Source: JBGPOS01 sp041488155 | Lineage (GTDB): Bacteria > Chloroflexota > Dehalococcoidia > Tepidiformales > Tepidiformaceae | Length of the DNA stretch: 64,000 nucleotides | Direction: 5' to 3' | Assembly (NCBI GenBank): GCA_041488155.1 | Contig: JBGPOS010000009.1 | Coordinates: forward strand, 8,753-72,752 | Made by a program: the position numbers and the translations under genes | Shown here: positions 17,541-26,716 of the stretch, piece after piece | Layout: each line of letters starts with the position of its first letter | Numbering within the stretch: the stretch's first letter is position 1 | Notes under the pieces: generated by a model | Databases searched by the model: none | Told to the model about the DNA's origin: nothing | The model's input: only the letters and a program-made list of their open reading frames with translations

Positions 17541-18548
17541 CTAGGAACGAGCGGGCAGCTGGGCGCGAGGCCGCAACCGTGGATTCGCTACGATCTCGGG
17601 CCATCGACCCTCCATGAGGTCCACGACGGCCCGGCCGGCCCGGCGCTTCATTTCGTCGAAGGCGGCGTCGGAGTAGGAGGCGGAGTGGGGCGTGAGTACG
17701 ACGTTGTCCATCCGGATCAGGGGCGACGACGCTGTGAGCGGTTCGTGTTCGAACACATCGAGGCCGGCGCCTGCTATTCGGCCGTCCTCGAGAGCCGCGA
17801 CGAGTGCGTCTTCGTCGACCACCGGGCCGCGCGAAGTGTTGATGAGGTAGGCCGTTGGCTTCATCCAGCTCAGTTGCTCAGGACCGATCAGGTGGTGGGT
17901 AGCCGGGGTCAGCGGGGTATGCAGCGAGACGTAATCGGAACGCTCGAGCAGCGTCTTGAGCGACTCCACGCGTTCCACGTCGAGTTCGGCGAAGCGCTCC
18001 GCGGGAACGTACGGGTCATGGGCAATGACGGTGAGCCCAAGCGCCTGCGCCCGGGGGACCACTGCGCGGGCAATCGCACCGAAGGCGACGAGCCCCAGCG
18101 TCTCGCCGTGGACGGCCCTCATCGGGCCCAGCTCGCCCACACGCCAGCGGCCATCGCGCACGGCGCGTCCGAGCAGCGTGAGCTTCTTCGCGCAGGCAAG
18201 GAGCAGCATGATGGCGTGGTTGGCGACCTCCGGCTGGCAGAAGTCGGGAAAGTGCGCGATCACGATGCCGTGCTCGGTGGCCGCGGGGATGTCGAGGGTG
18301 TCGAGGCCCACGCCGTAGCGCACGATCAGTTTGCAGCGCGGCAGTGACTCAACGACGCGGCGGGTAATGTGGGCTCCGAGCACGAGGATGGCGTCGGCGT
18401 CGCCCAGGTTGCGGATGAGTTCGTCCTCGTTGGCGGACCTCGTTAGGACGAGCTCGGCGCCAGCCGCCTCGATAATGCCTCGCTCGATGTCGAAGGCCAT
18501 CGTCTCTGGAGCATCGGCGTGGACGGCGCGAAAGGCCCTGACGACCAT
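17541..18548 (-). CDS. D-isomer-specific 2-hydroxyacid dehydrogenase
   Basis: A 335-residue NAD(P)-dependent oxidoreductase. RYGVGLDTLD carries the catalytic Arg region, NTSRGPVVDEDALVAAL and GLDVFEHEPL are the late conserved blocks, and LTPHSAS holds the catalytic His. The nucleotide-binding loop reads GLVAFGAIAR, in which two of the usual three glycines are Ala, a variation found in some relatives. It may act on glycerate, phosphoglycerate or related acids. Confidence 0.87.
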   Translation of the reverse strand: MVVRAFRAVHADAPETMAFDIERGIIEAAGAELVLTRSANEDELIRNLGDADAILVLGAHITRRVVESLPRCKLIVRYGVGLDTLDIPAATEHGIVIAHFPDFCQPEVANHAIMLLLACAKKLTLLGRAVRDGRWRVGELGPMRAVHGETLGLVAFGAIARAVVPRAQALGLTVIAHDPYVPAERFAELDVERVESLKTLLERSDYVSLHTPLTPATHHLIGPEQLSWMKPTAYLINTSRGPVVDEDALVAALEDGRIAGAGLDVFEHEPLTASSPLIRMDNVVLTPHSASYSDAAFDEMKRRAGRAVVDLMEGRWPEIVANPRLRPRAQLPARS

Positions 18549-18611
18549 CCCGGGAGCATGGCCGGGGTCGGGTTCCCTGTCAAAAGGGCTGTCCGGGTTC
18601 CTCGCCGACAG

Positions 18612-19418
18612 TTAGTGCCCGGTCCACTTCGGCGGCCGCTTCTCCAGAAACGAGCGGACGCCCTCCTTGAAGTCCTCGGACCGCGTGGCTTCCTGGAACT
18701 CGTCCAAATTCCTGAAGTAAACCTCGTGCGGGTGCTTCAGCATGCTCTCGTGGAGCTGCCGCTTGTGGACCGCGACCGAACGGGGCGCGCCGCCGCCGAG
18801 CTGGCGAGCGAGTTCGATAGCCCGGCCTCGTAGCTCCGCATCGGGCACCACCTCGTCGACGAGGCCGATCCGCAGCGCTTCCCGGGCGTTCACGATTTCG
18901 CCCGAATAGAGAAGGCGCGCCGACTGGGCGAGTCCGACCAGCCGGGGGAGGATCACAGGCCCAACGCCCATGTCGGTGACAAGCCCGAGCTTGCTGAAGA
19001 CCCACCCGATGCGCGCGGACTCCCCAGCGACACGCATATCGCAGGTCGCGAGCAACTCCGCGCCGTAGCCGACCGCGGCGCCGTTCACGGCGCAGACCAC
19101 GGGCTTTGGCACGATCATCCCGAACCAGCCAACCGGCCACTGGCTTGCTTCATCGATCGGGAAGCCCTCGCTCGTCGCTTCGCCGTAGTCGCCCCCGCCC
19201 AGAGCGGAAACGTCGGCCCCGGCGCAAAAGGCACGTCCTTCGCCAGTCAGGACAACGGCTCGAATCGATGAGTCGTCGCGAATCTGTTGGGCACGACCGA
19301 AGAGCAGATCGTGGAAGCCCGGGCCGACCGCGTTCAGGCGCTCTGGCCGGTTGAGGCTGACGAGCGCTACGTCGTCTATCCGGTTGAAGAGCAAGTCCGG
19401 GTGGTCTTGTTGCGGCAT
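18612..19418 (-). CDS. Enoyl-CoA hydratase/isomerase (crotonase family)
   Basis: About 268 residues of a crotonase fold. VALVSLNRPERLNAV is the N-terminal strand, GRAFCAGADVSALG the first oxyanion-hole loop, NGAAVGYGAELLATCDMRV the second oxyanion segment, and ARIGWVFSKLGLVTDMG covers the region where catalytic acids lie. It should act on an acyl-CoA thioester. The ATG at 19418 is chosen over an arginine-rich start at 19439. It diverges from the selenoprotein gene. Confidence 0.87.
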   Translation of the reverse strand: MPQQDHPDLLFNRIDDVALVSLNRPERLNAVGPGFHDLLFGRAQQIRDDSSIRAVVLTGEGRAFCAGADVSALGGGDYGEATSEGFPIDEASQWPVGWFGMIVPKPVVCAVNGAAVGYGAELLATCDMRVAGESARIGWVFSKLGLVTDMGVGPVILPRLVGLAQSARLLYSGEIVNAREALRIGLVDEVVPDAELRGRAIELARQLGGGAPRSVAVHKRQLHESMLKHPHEVYFRNLDEFQEATRSEDFKEGVRSFLEKRPPKWTGH

Positions 19419-19592
19419 TTCGGTCCTCCGGCGCAGCACAGTCCCTTGCGCGCGCTCCGGGATGGTACGGCTGCGAGGTGGCCACGAACAGCGACGGCGA
19501 GGGCATGGACGGGGAAGGTGCTGCCGAAGCTCCTATAGTTAGCCGGAGCTGGACACGATCGCGTATCTTGAGTTTCCAGGGAGGTCTTTAGC

Positions 19593-20531
19593 GTGACTGC
19601 AATTGCTGATACCAGCTCGGACCCCATTGAGGCCGTCCTTGACCTTCCGGTGCGCTATATCGACCGGTCTCGGGCTTACTACATGGCCCTCGGGTACGAC
19701 AATCCGTACCGCTGGGCCCACAACGACTCCGTCCCCTTCACGGCTCTCTCGAAGCCGCTGAATCGTAGCCGGGTGGCGCTGATCACGACGGCCGCGCCCT
19801 TCAACCCGGAGGCCGGCAACCAGGGAGCGTGGGCTCCGTACAACGCGAATGCGAAGTTCACCGAGGTCTACACCATGCCGGTCGAACCGGCTCCGGACCT
19901 GCGCATTTCGCACCTGGGCTACGACCGCAAACACACCTCGGCCGAGGACATCAACAGCTACTTCCCGCTCGCACGGCTGAAGGAAACAGCTGCCGCAGGG
20001 CGAGTCGGAGAATTGTGGCCGCGCTTCTACGGGGTGCCGACGTTGCGGAGCCAGCGTCTGACGACGGAGGCGCACGCTGCACGTGTCCTCGGGCTCTGCC
20101 GGGAGGACAGGATCGAAGCGGCGGTCCTCGTCGCCACCTGACCGGTCTGCCACCAGACCGTGAGCCTGGTTTCTCGCCACCTCGAAGCCAACGGTATCCC
20201 GACCGTGGTCATGGGCTGCGCGCGCGACATCGTCGAACACTGTGGCGTAGCGCGATTCCTCTTCAGCGACTTCCCGCTTGGCAATTCCTGTGGCAAGCCC
20301 AACGACGTGGAAATGCAGCGCTCCCTCGTGAGCATGGCCCTCGACCTGCTGGAGTCGGCACAATTCCCACGGACGACGGTGACGACACCGTTCCGTTGGG
20401 CCGCCGACGCCGCCTGGAAACGAGACTTTTACAAGCTCGACCTGACCCCCGAACAGATCGCCCGCGCCCGCGAGGAGTTCGACGTCCAGAAGGCGGTGCT
20501 GAAGGGCAAGTTGCAGGCGCCTGGAGCCTGA
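19593..20531 (+). CDS. GrdB-like selenoprotein (glycine/sarcosine/betaine reductase protein B family), UGA read as selenocysteine
   Basis: One continuous frame of 312 residues is interrupted only by TGA at 20139-20141. Before it the protein ends ...AVLVAT and immediately after it continues PVCHQTVSLVSRHLEANG, giving U183-P-V-C186, a redox motif of the UxxC kind. The downstream part (ARDIVEHCG, FLFSDFPLGNSCGKP) matches the selenoprotein-B family related to GrdB, so the two halves are one gene and not two. A GTG at 19593 follows a GGGAGGTC Shine-Dalgarno sequence. A perfect short hairpin begins 2 nt after the TGA. Selenocysteine biosynthesis genes are not in the window, so decoding is inferred. 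The likely role is a thiol/selenol reductase of unknown substrate. Confidence 0.85.
20142..20160 (+). promoter_or_regulatory. Candidate bacterial SECIS stem-loop directly after the UGA
   Basis: The arms at 20143-20149 and 20154-20160 pair perfectly over 7 bp around a CCAC loop, starting 2 nt after the TGA codon, inside the coding frame. Bacterial SECIS elements lie in this position. The loop is nearer to the UGA and smaller than in the E. coli fdhF element; opening two base pairs gives an 8-nt loop containing a G. The fold is seen in sequence; binding by SelB is inferred. Confidence 0.55.
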
Positions 20532-20547
20532 ACGCGGCCCGGCCCTT

Positions 20548-21417
20548 CTACGGACAAGCCCCTTCGCGCAGGGCGATGTCGTCGACCCAGACCGTACCGG
20601 TGTTTTCGCTGACGATGCGCAGGTCGATGTTCCCGTCCTCGGTTGTGAACTGGCCCTTGTACGCGGTCCAGGTCGCGGAGCCCGCTCCGATCCCGACGTT
20701 TTGCGTCCAGGCGTCATTGAGGCGGAAGCCGAGGATGCCGCTGGTCCCGCTGACGGTCCTCGCCCAGAACGTCAGGCAGTGTGTGACGCCACCCTTGACA
20801 GCGACCTTCTGCGACATGGTGCGGTAGACCTGAGGCTGAACGGCGCTGCGGTTGGCGATCCGCAGGGCGAAGCCGCCACTGTGCACGACGTCGGAAACGA
20901 CGGTGGCGTCGGCGTCGGCCGCCCCCCAGAACACGCCCTGGGGTCGTGGCTCGTAGATGCCGGTACCCCAGGAGTTCAACGAGCCAGTCTCGAACCCGCC
21001 GTTGCTCACCAGGTTGGGCCCGAGTGTGGCGGGCTGCGTGGCCGTGGCCGTCGGCGGAGGTGCGGCACTGGTGGGATTGGCCGTCGCAGCCGCAGCCGAA
21101 CTGGTCGCCCCGGCCGGAGACGGGCTGCCGGCGGCGACCACTGTCCCCGTGACGGACCCTCCTGACGCCGCGGGGGAGCCGAAATCCGCGGCGCCGATCT
21201 TCGAACCGGCGGTGGCAGCGCTCGCCGTGGTAGAAGACCCTGACTGCGCCGGAGTGCCCGCGCCACCGGAGCCGCTCTTGCAGCCAATGGTGGCGACGAT
21301 CGCGATCAAGAGCAGGCAGCTGGCCGTAAGAGCGCCGATGGTGCGACCGTTGGCGGGCCCGAGGCGGACAGGAACGCCGGGTTCGTGGGGCGCGCTACGT
21401 CGTTCACCAACCACCAA
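20548..21417 (-). CDS. Secreted lipoprotein with C-terminal CBM4/9-like carbohydrate-binding domain
   Basis: A 289-residue protein. One hydrophobic stretch (GALTASCLLLIAIVATIGC) ends in a lipobox Cys, then comes a Ser/Thr/Ala/Pro-rich linker of about 85 residues, then a galactose-binding-like beta-sandwich. That sandwich opens with LVSNGGFETGSLNSWG, continues with LTFWARTVSG and ends VWVDDIALREG, the usual pattern of CBM4/9 modules. It is probably tethered outside the cell and binds a glycan. It ends next to the selenoprotein gene (convergent) and starts about 4 bp after the nuclease gene's stop on the same strand. Confidence 0.78.
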   Translation of the reverse strand: MVVGERRSAPHEPGVPVRLGPANGRTIGALTASCLLLIAIVATIGCKSGSGGAGTPAQSGSSTTASAATAGSKIGAADFGSPAASGGSVTGTVVAAGSPSPAGATSSAAAATANPTSAAPPPTATATQPATLGPNLVSNGGFETGSLNSWGTGIYEPRPQGVFWGAADADATVVSDVVHSGGFALRIANRSAVQPQVYRTMSQKVAVKGGVTHCLTFWARTVSGTSGILGFRLNDAWTQNVGIGAGSATWTAYKGQFTTEDGNIDLRIVSENTGTVWVDDIALREGACP

Positions 21418-21420
21418 AGC

Positions 21421-23334
21421 TCACCAGCCCCCGAGAGGAGAGTTGCCGGATGATAGCACCGCGGCCGGGCACTCCGACGCTGCTCTCCGGGCCGGCTGTG
21501 CCCGGTGCGACTGGACGGCTCGCTCGCGCAAGCAGGCAACCGCTTCCATCATCACTTTGCAGTCGACCTCGTTGTAGCGGCGCACTTCGTCCATCAGGTC
21601 GAAGTCAGACAGCCGGCAGCCCAGCTTCTGCGCCTCTCGCTCGCACCACCAGGCCGCGACCATCGCTCCAAGACCATCGGTCACCCCATTCTGCCACTCT
21701 GTCTCGATGAGACCGTGGCGCTTGAGGGACCTGGCCACCGTCTTGAGTCCGAACCCCATTGGCCCCCGGACGATCACGGGCTCGCGCTTCATCACCCGCG
21801 TGAGGAAGTCGAACCAGTTCGGTTCGCGCCATGCGGATGCGCGCTCGGGGCTGCGGCGTCGCGCCGAGTCGAGGGCTGTGCTGAGGGTGCTCGTCTCCGC
21901 TGGCGACCAGTGAAACACCAGCGGCCGGGACAGACGCGGCGCCAGCCTCAGGCGCGCGGCCTCCATATGCGCGAGCCAGGTCTCCACGATCTGGGCTTCG
22001 CTCGCAACGGTGAGGTCGCCGGCGACGAAGCAGGAGAACTGCCACGCGCCATTCTCGATGTGCCCACAGCCGATCATGAAGATCAGCGGCTGGCCGTTCT
22101 GCTCGGGTATCCGCTCGAAATCGTCGTTGAGGCTGCTCACCGTCTCGAAGTCTACGTAGAACTCGACCGCCTTCGCTCTTGCCCAGACCTCGGCTTCGAC
22201 TCGCATCCGAGCGGGCTCCAGAGCGGGGCCGAGCGGATCGCGGTTGATAGCCAACATCCGGTCCAGGGGCGCCTGGAACGCCGGCTTTACGCGCGCCACA
22301 GCGGCCGAAAAGCGGGGATCAGTCCATCGGAGCACGCCTTCGGCGCGGGCTGCTTCACGGCCGGGAAGGCCGACCTGCCAGGCAAGCATGACGTCTTCGT
22401 TGGTGCTGGCTATCTCGGCAACTGCCCGGTGCCACGGCTGGTTCTGACTGTTCTTCGGGTTCGGCCGCAGCTCCAGGGGGCACCCTTGGGACCGAGGATC
22501 CCAGGCGTCGCCTTCGCCCCGTGCGCGGCGCACCCAGGCCACCGCTTTGCCGGCCATCGTGAGCAGGGGTTCGTGCCGCACCTCTCGCTCTCGGGATACC
22601 GGCGCCAGCCGGTCGAGACAGCTGGTGCTGCCGAGCTCATGGATCCCTTTTCCCCATCCCCGTCCAAGCAGGTAGGCGTGATCCGGCGTGTATCCCTGGA
22701 TCCGGCCGAGGGCTTCGTTGTAGAGGAACGTCTGGACCATGTAAGGGAGGTGGTCATTGGCGGCCTGCCACTGCAGGTTCAGTTTCAGGCCCGTGTACTT
22801 GATGTCGACCACCCGGTAGTGGCAACGAGCCAGACCCAGCCCCGGCGCCCCGATTTGCGAATCGACCTCTGAAATCGCGTCGGGAAACAGCCGGTGGAGG
22901 ACATCGCTGCGCACGAGAAGGTCCGGGCAACCGTACGTCCGGGTGGCGGGATTGCGCACGAGTCCCTGATGGATAGTCGCGTCGCCCCGCTTCATTGCCT
23001 CGAACGTTTGGATGCAGGCGTCAAACGAGTGCAGCCAGGGCAGCCCGCCTGTAAGCCTACGCACCGGCTCCGTCCGTTCGAGGTGGGAGACGACCGCCGC
23101 CTCGAACGCATTACCCTGCCGGAACAGAAACGCTCGGAAGTCGGTCCGCGGGTCCCCGTCCGGGTCACGCTCGAACCCTCTGTCGTCGCCATAGAGGTCG
23201 AGCCAATCCAAGAGGGGGTCGTCGATGCACCAGTTGCGCGTCTTCCCCGCCGAGACCCAATCGCGCCAGTCATCGCGATCTTGAGGAACGATCGCTAACC
23301 CACGGTCATCGACGAAGTAGGCTTCGAATGCCAC
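21421..23334 (-). CDS. Predicted RecB-family nuclease fused to RNase-H-like exonuclease domain
   Basis: A 637-residue protein. The N-terminal half carries a PD-(D/E)xK-type core (YRVVDIKYTGLKL; Asp and Lys of the motif) after a CPDLLV strand. The C-terminal half is an RNase_H_2-type DEDD exonuclease: FYVDFETVSSLNDDF gives the DxE pair and RYNEVDCKVMMEAV the late Asp. This architecture resembles the TM0106-type predicted nucleases, whose biological role is not settled. It lies upstream of a CBM lipoprotein and has no helicase partner, so RecBCD-like repair is not implied. Confidence 0.75.
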   Translation of the reverse strand: MAFEAYFVDDRGLAIVPQDRDDWRDWVSAGKTRNWCIDDPLLDWLDLYGDDRGFERDPDGDPRTDFRAFLFRQGNAFEAAVVSHLERTEPVRRLTGGLPWLHSFDACIQTFEAMKRGDATIHQGLVRNPATRTYGCPDLLVRSDVLHRLFPDAISEVDSQIGAPGLGLARCHYRVVDIKYTGLKLNLQWQAANDHLPYMVQTFLYNEALGRIQGYTPDHAYLLGRGWGKGIHELGSTSCLDRLAPVSREREVRHEPLLTMAGKAVAWVRRARGEGDAWDPRSQGCPLELRPNPKNSQNQPWHRAVAEIASTNEDVMLAWQVGLPGREAARAEGVLRWTDPRFSAAVARVKPAFQAPLDRMLAINRDPLGPALEPARMRVEAEVWARAKAVEFYVDFETVSSLNDDFERIPEQNGQPLIFMIGCGHIENGAWQFSCFVAGDLTVASEAQIVETWLAHMEAARLRLAPRLSRPLVFHWSPAETSTLSTALDSARRRSPERASAWREPNWFDFLTRVMKREPVIVRGPMGFGLKTVARSLKRHGLIETEWQNGVTDGLGAMVAAWWCEREAQKLGCRLSDFDLMDEVRRYNEVDCKVMMEAVACLRERAVQSHRAQPARRAASECPAAVLSSGNSPLGGW

Positions 23335-23466
23335 CGGCCCTTCCCTTCTCTCCTGCGGAGTCCAGACGCCGCGGAAGACGCATTATCGGTGGGCGTCGCG
23401 ACAGGTACTGTCGTCTTGGGCCGGCCAGAGAGGGCTTCCGGGTGAGAAAGGGGCACAACGATCCTA

Positions 23467-25083
23467 TCAGGTCCACAGGAACGTAAGCACTCTGTCAACC
23501 CCGTCCAGCACGTCACCGCTGGTGGCGACGCGGAGGTGCTCCGCGTGCTCCTCCAGCTCGGCTGGCGGCTCGTAGCGGGCGAGGTGCGCGCGAAACGTCG
23601 CAACTGTGGCATCGGACCAGGGATCGGGCGTCGTCGCGCGATCGCGGAGCCTCGCCACAACGACCTCCTCCGGAGCTTCGCACTCCACCATGAGGAACCG
23701 GGCGCCGTGGAGGGCTGCGAGCGCGCGCGCCGACTCGCGGTCCTTGCGGCGTCTGAACGTCGCGTCCAGGACGATGCTCCGCCCCCGCGTCAGCGCGTCA
23801 GCCGCGCCGTTGAGAAGAGCCTGGTAGACCCGGCGGTTCATCTGCTCGGTGTAAAGACCGCTGTCCAGGCGGCTCGCCGGGTGCGCGTCCGGTCCCAATC
23901 CGGCCAGGCGCTTGCGGGTCTCGTCTGCGCTCCGGACCTCCGCACCGACGGCTGTGCCCAGCGCCCGGGAGAGCGTGGTCTTGCCCGTGCCAGGGAGCCC
24001 GCCCACCTCGAGCAGCACCGGCCGGCGGTCGCTGCGAGCGACGCGTAGCGCGTAGTAGAGGTGGCGCCGCGCTGCGAGGGCGGAAGCCAGTTGCGTTTCG
24101 CGGTCTACCTGCTGGCCCGCCAGTATGCCTGCCACCTTCGCCCGTACCAGCGCGCGGTACCAGCAGTACAGGGGCAACACTGCCCCTATGGAGTCGGCTG
24201 CCGCTGATTCGTAGCTTTCGATGAGGGGGCTGGTGAAGTCCGGGTAGCCGCTCGCCGCAACATCCATCGCGAGAAATGCGAAGTCGAGTGCGGTATCGCT
24301 GCAGCGGTAGCGGCGATCGAATTCGACGCAGTCGATGATGGTGATCCCGTCTTCGAAGTAGACGTGTTCGGCTCTGAGGTCGCCGTGGCCGTCCCGGATG
24401 CGCCCGGCGGATGCCCGTTGCTCCAGCCCCCCATGAAATGACGACCAGGCATCCTTGAAGTACGCCGCCAGCTCTTCGAAGACCGTCTGCCGCACGTTTC
24501 CGCCAAAGAGCGGCTGGAGTGAGCGGAGGTTCGCGCGGGTGTTGCGAAGGAACGTCGGGGGACCGAAGGCCGGATCGGCTGGCTCGGCGGACCGGTGGAA
24601 TTGCCCGATACGCTCTCCCGCCTGGCGGGCGTGCCCTTCATTGGCGGCGCCGGAACGGAGAAGGGATTCCAGCGACTGCTCGTCGGCAAGGCGGCGCATG
24701 TGGACCAGGTAGTCCACGACGGAGCCGTTCCCGTTCAGACGAAGCCGGCCGTCAGACCCTTGAGTCACCTTCTCCACGCCAAGGTAGACGTGCGGCGCGA
24801 GGCGTGAGTTCAGTTCGACCTCGAGACGGCACATGCGGCGCCGCCGGCTGAGGGTCGAGTAGTCCAAGAACCCCAGGTTCACGGGCTTCTTCAGCTTGTA
24901 GACGTCCGTCCCGGTCAGGAACACCCGGGAGGCGTGCGTTTCCCGAACTTCGACGGGGCCCCGCGGGCCGGGGAAAAGCGACCCGCTCGCCAACGCCTCG
25001 TCGAGTCGCCGGCTATCGAGTCCGTCGGGATCGGGCGTCCTCGGGACGGGCGCGCCTCGATGTGGGTCTTGAAGGCCCGGCAT
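23467..25083 (-). CDS. Aminoglycoside-phosphotransferase-like domain fused to P-loop kinase domain
   Basis: About 538 residues. The first ~350 form an APH-like kinase fold: VYKLKKPVNLGFLDYS near the start, DGHGDLRAEHVYF as the catalytic HGD loop and IIDCVEFDRRYRCSD as the metal-binding Asp region. The last ~180 form a zeta-toxin/AAA-like kinase with Walker A GLPGTGKTT and IVLDATFRRRKDRE. This fusion is a known conserved bacterial type without a firmly assigned substrate. The start at 25083 (MPGLQDP) is chosen; 25122 is also open. Confidence 0.8.
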   Translation of the reverse strand: MPGLQDPHRGAPVPRTPDPDGLDSRRLDEALASGSLFPGPRGPVEVRETHASRVFLTGTDVYKLKKPVNLGFLDYSTLSRRRRMCRLEVELNSRLAPHVYLGVEKVTQGSDGRLRLNGNGSVVDYLVHMRRLADEQSLESLLRSGAANEGHARQAGERIGQFHRSAEPADPAFGPPTFLRNTRANLRSLQPLFGGNVRQTVFEELAAYFKDAWSSFHGGLEQRASAGRIRDGHGDLRAEHVYFEDGITIIDCVEFDRRYRCSDTALDFAFLAMDVAASGYPDFTSPLIESYESAAADSIGAVLPLYCWYRALVRAKVAGILAGQQVDRETQLASALAARRHLYYALRVARSDRRPVLLEVGGLPGTGKTTLSRALGTAVGAEVRSADETRKRLAGLGPDAHPASRLDSGLYTEQMNRRVYQALLNGAADALTRGRSIVLDATFRRRKDRESARALAALHGARFLMVECEAPEEVVVARLRDRATTPDPWSDATVATFRAHLARYEPPAELEEHAEHLRVATSGDVLDGVDRVLTFLWT

Positions 25084-25177
25084 GTCGTCATCGTGACGCG
25101 GGCGGTGTCGCTCGTCATGCACCCTACGGCCCCGGTCCGGGGAGCAGAACGGACGTGGATGCCCGAGCCTGCCAGTA

Positions 25178-26413
25178 CTAAGTCAGCACGGTGAGTCTCG
25201 AAAGGCCCCTAAACCCTGGCACGGTCTTCCAAACCAGCGGCTCATTCTCCGCGAGCCGCAGGTTCGGAAAGCGTTCGAGCAGGGTGACGATACCGACCTG
25301 CGTTTCAAGGCGGGCAAGGGGCGCGCCGAGGCAGTAGTGGACTCCGCCTCCAAAGGCGAGATGCTCGATGTCCTTGCGAGTTATGTCGAACTCGTGCGGG
25401 CTATGGTGCAGCCTCGGATCATAGTTGGCTCCGCCCAGGGAGACGCTGATCGACTGCCCCGCGTGCACCGGACAGCCAGCGACTTCGCGCTCATCGGGGG
25501 TGATCCGTCCCGAGAACGTGACTGGCCCTTCGAAGCGGAGCATCTCTTCGACCGCATCGATGGCGAGTCCGGGGTTGTCCCGGAGAAGCCGTACCTGATC
25601 GGGGTGTTGCAGCAGGTTTTTCATACCGTTTCCGAGCAAGTCGGTGGTAGTCACGTTCCCGGCAGCAAGGAGGAGCGTGACCATCGTGATGATCTCGCCC
25701 TCGTTCAACGCGTCGCCCTTTTCCTCTGCCTCAATGAGCCTGGTGACCATGTCGTCGGATGGGTGCTCTCTCCGCTCGGCGATCGCGGCGCGCAGGTAGT
25801 TGCCGAAAGCTTCGTCGGCTTCGCGTGCACGGCCTTTCGCTTCTTCGCCGGCAAAGGGATCGAACGCGGCGGCGACTATGATGTCGGTCCAGCGCTTGAA
25901 GTCGGCCTGGTCGGCCGGGTCCACGCCGAGCATCTCGGCGATAACGATGGTGGGGAACGGCTGGCAGAAGGCTGCCATGAGGTCGAACGACTCCTTCCCT
26001 TCGACCGCGTTGAGCAGTTCGTTAGCGATTTCGCCGATGCGTCCTCGCATCCGCTCGACCGAGCGGGGCGTGAACGCCTTCGACACGAGGGCGCGCAGCC
26101 GGTCGTGTTCGGGGGGGTCCAGGAAGAGCATCGACGGCTCTCGCTCGCTGCCGTCGGCGGTCATCTCGGCGAACATCGTATCGAAGGTGTTGTTCGCGGC
26201 CTTTCTGGGGTCGACACTCATCGACCGGTCATTGAGGACGGCATAGACGTCGTCGAAGCGCGAGACGATGTACCGTCCGAGCGCGGGATCGTGCACGATT
26301 CGGTCCGCCTCACGGACCCGGTCGAGCAACGCGAACGGGTCCTCCTGGTAGGCCGGATTCATCGGCAACAACTCCATGCCGAGTGGAATTTTCGGGGCGT
26401 CTTCAGTCGTCAC
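25178..26413 (-). CDS. Cytochrome P450
   Basis: A complete 411-residue soluble P450. LLAAGNVTTTDLLGN is the I-helix with the AGxxTT oxygen-activation motif, EEMLRFEGPV holds the ExxR and FGGGVHYCLGAPLARLE is the haem-Cys loop. It differs clearly from the P450 at 6.7-7.9 kb, so this is not a recent duplicate. No redox partner is adjacent. It diverges from the UPF0182 gene. Confidence 0.9.
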   Translation of the reverse strand: MTTEDAPKIPLGMELLPMNPAYQEDPFALLDRVREADRIVHDPALGRYIVSRFDDVYAVLNDRSMSVDPRKAANNTFDTMFAEMTADGSEREPSMLFLDPPEHDRLRALVSKAFTPRSVERMRGRIGEIANELLNAVEGKESFDLMAAFCQPFPTIVIAEMLGVDPADQADFKRWTDIIVAAAFDPFAGEEAKGRAREADEAFGNYLRAAIAERREHPSDDMVTRLIEAEEKGDALNEGEIITMVTLLLAAGNVTTTDLLGNGMKNLLQHPDQVRLLRDNPGLAIDAVEEMLRFEGPVTFSGRITPDEREVAGCPVHAGQSISVSLGGANYDPRLHHSPHEFDITRKDIEHLAFGGGVHYCLGAPLARLETQVGIVTLLERFPNLRLAENEPLVWKTVPGFRGLSRLTVLT

Positions 26414-26716
26414 GGGTGAGCTCCTGGCAGGCGATATGTCACGAAGGATACTCCAGCTGGCCGCCGGCGCAGAAACGCCGCAGGCCGGAACAACCTGACA
26501 GACCGCACCACCCGCCGTCTTTCAGGATTCTGTGTTCGATAGCAGCCGTTGGTACTCACGAGATCCTTGCCGTGCCGACGTGTAACGCGCTCCCCGACAA
26601 GCGGTCCTGCGCCCTGTAAACTCAAGCGGGTACCGCTGGACGCTCCCTCTCGACATGCGCCTGTGAACGCGCCTCTGCCCTGGGGCTGCGACCCGGTAGT
26701 GAGGCCTCGGCATCCT
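26414..26716. other. Divergent intergenic region (about 300 bp)
   Basis: It separates the minus-strand P450 from the plus-strand UPF0182 gene and must hold both promoters. A GC-rich hairpin with a 6-nt loop lies near 26458-26489 but lacks a T-run. No RNA gene, riboswitch motif or supported small gene was seen. Confidence 0.5.

Noticed and set aside
19593..20531. Two separate genes or a pseudogene broken by a stop
   Set aside because: The frame is intact on both sides, the family has Sec at this position, and a stem-loop follows the UGA, so read-through as selenocysteine explains it better.
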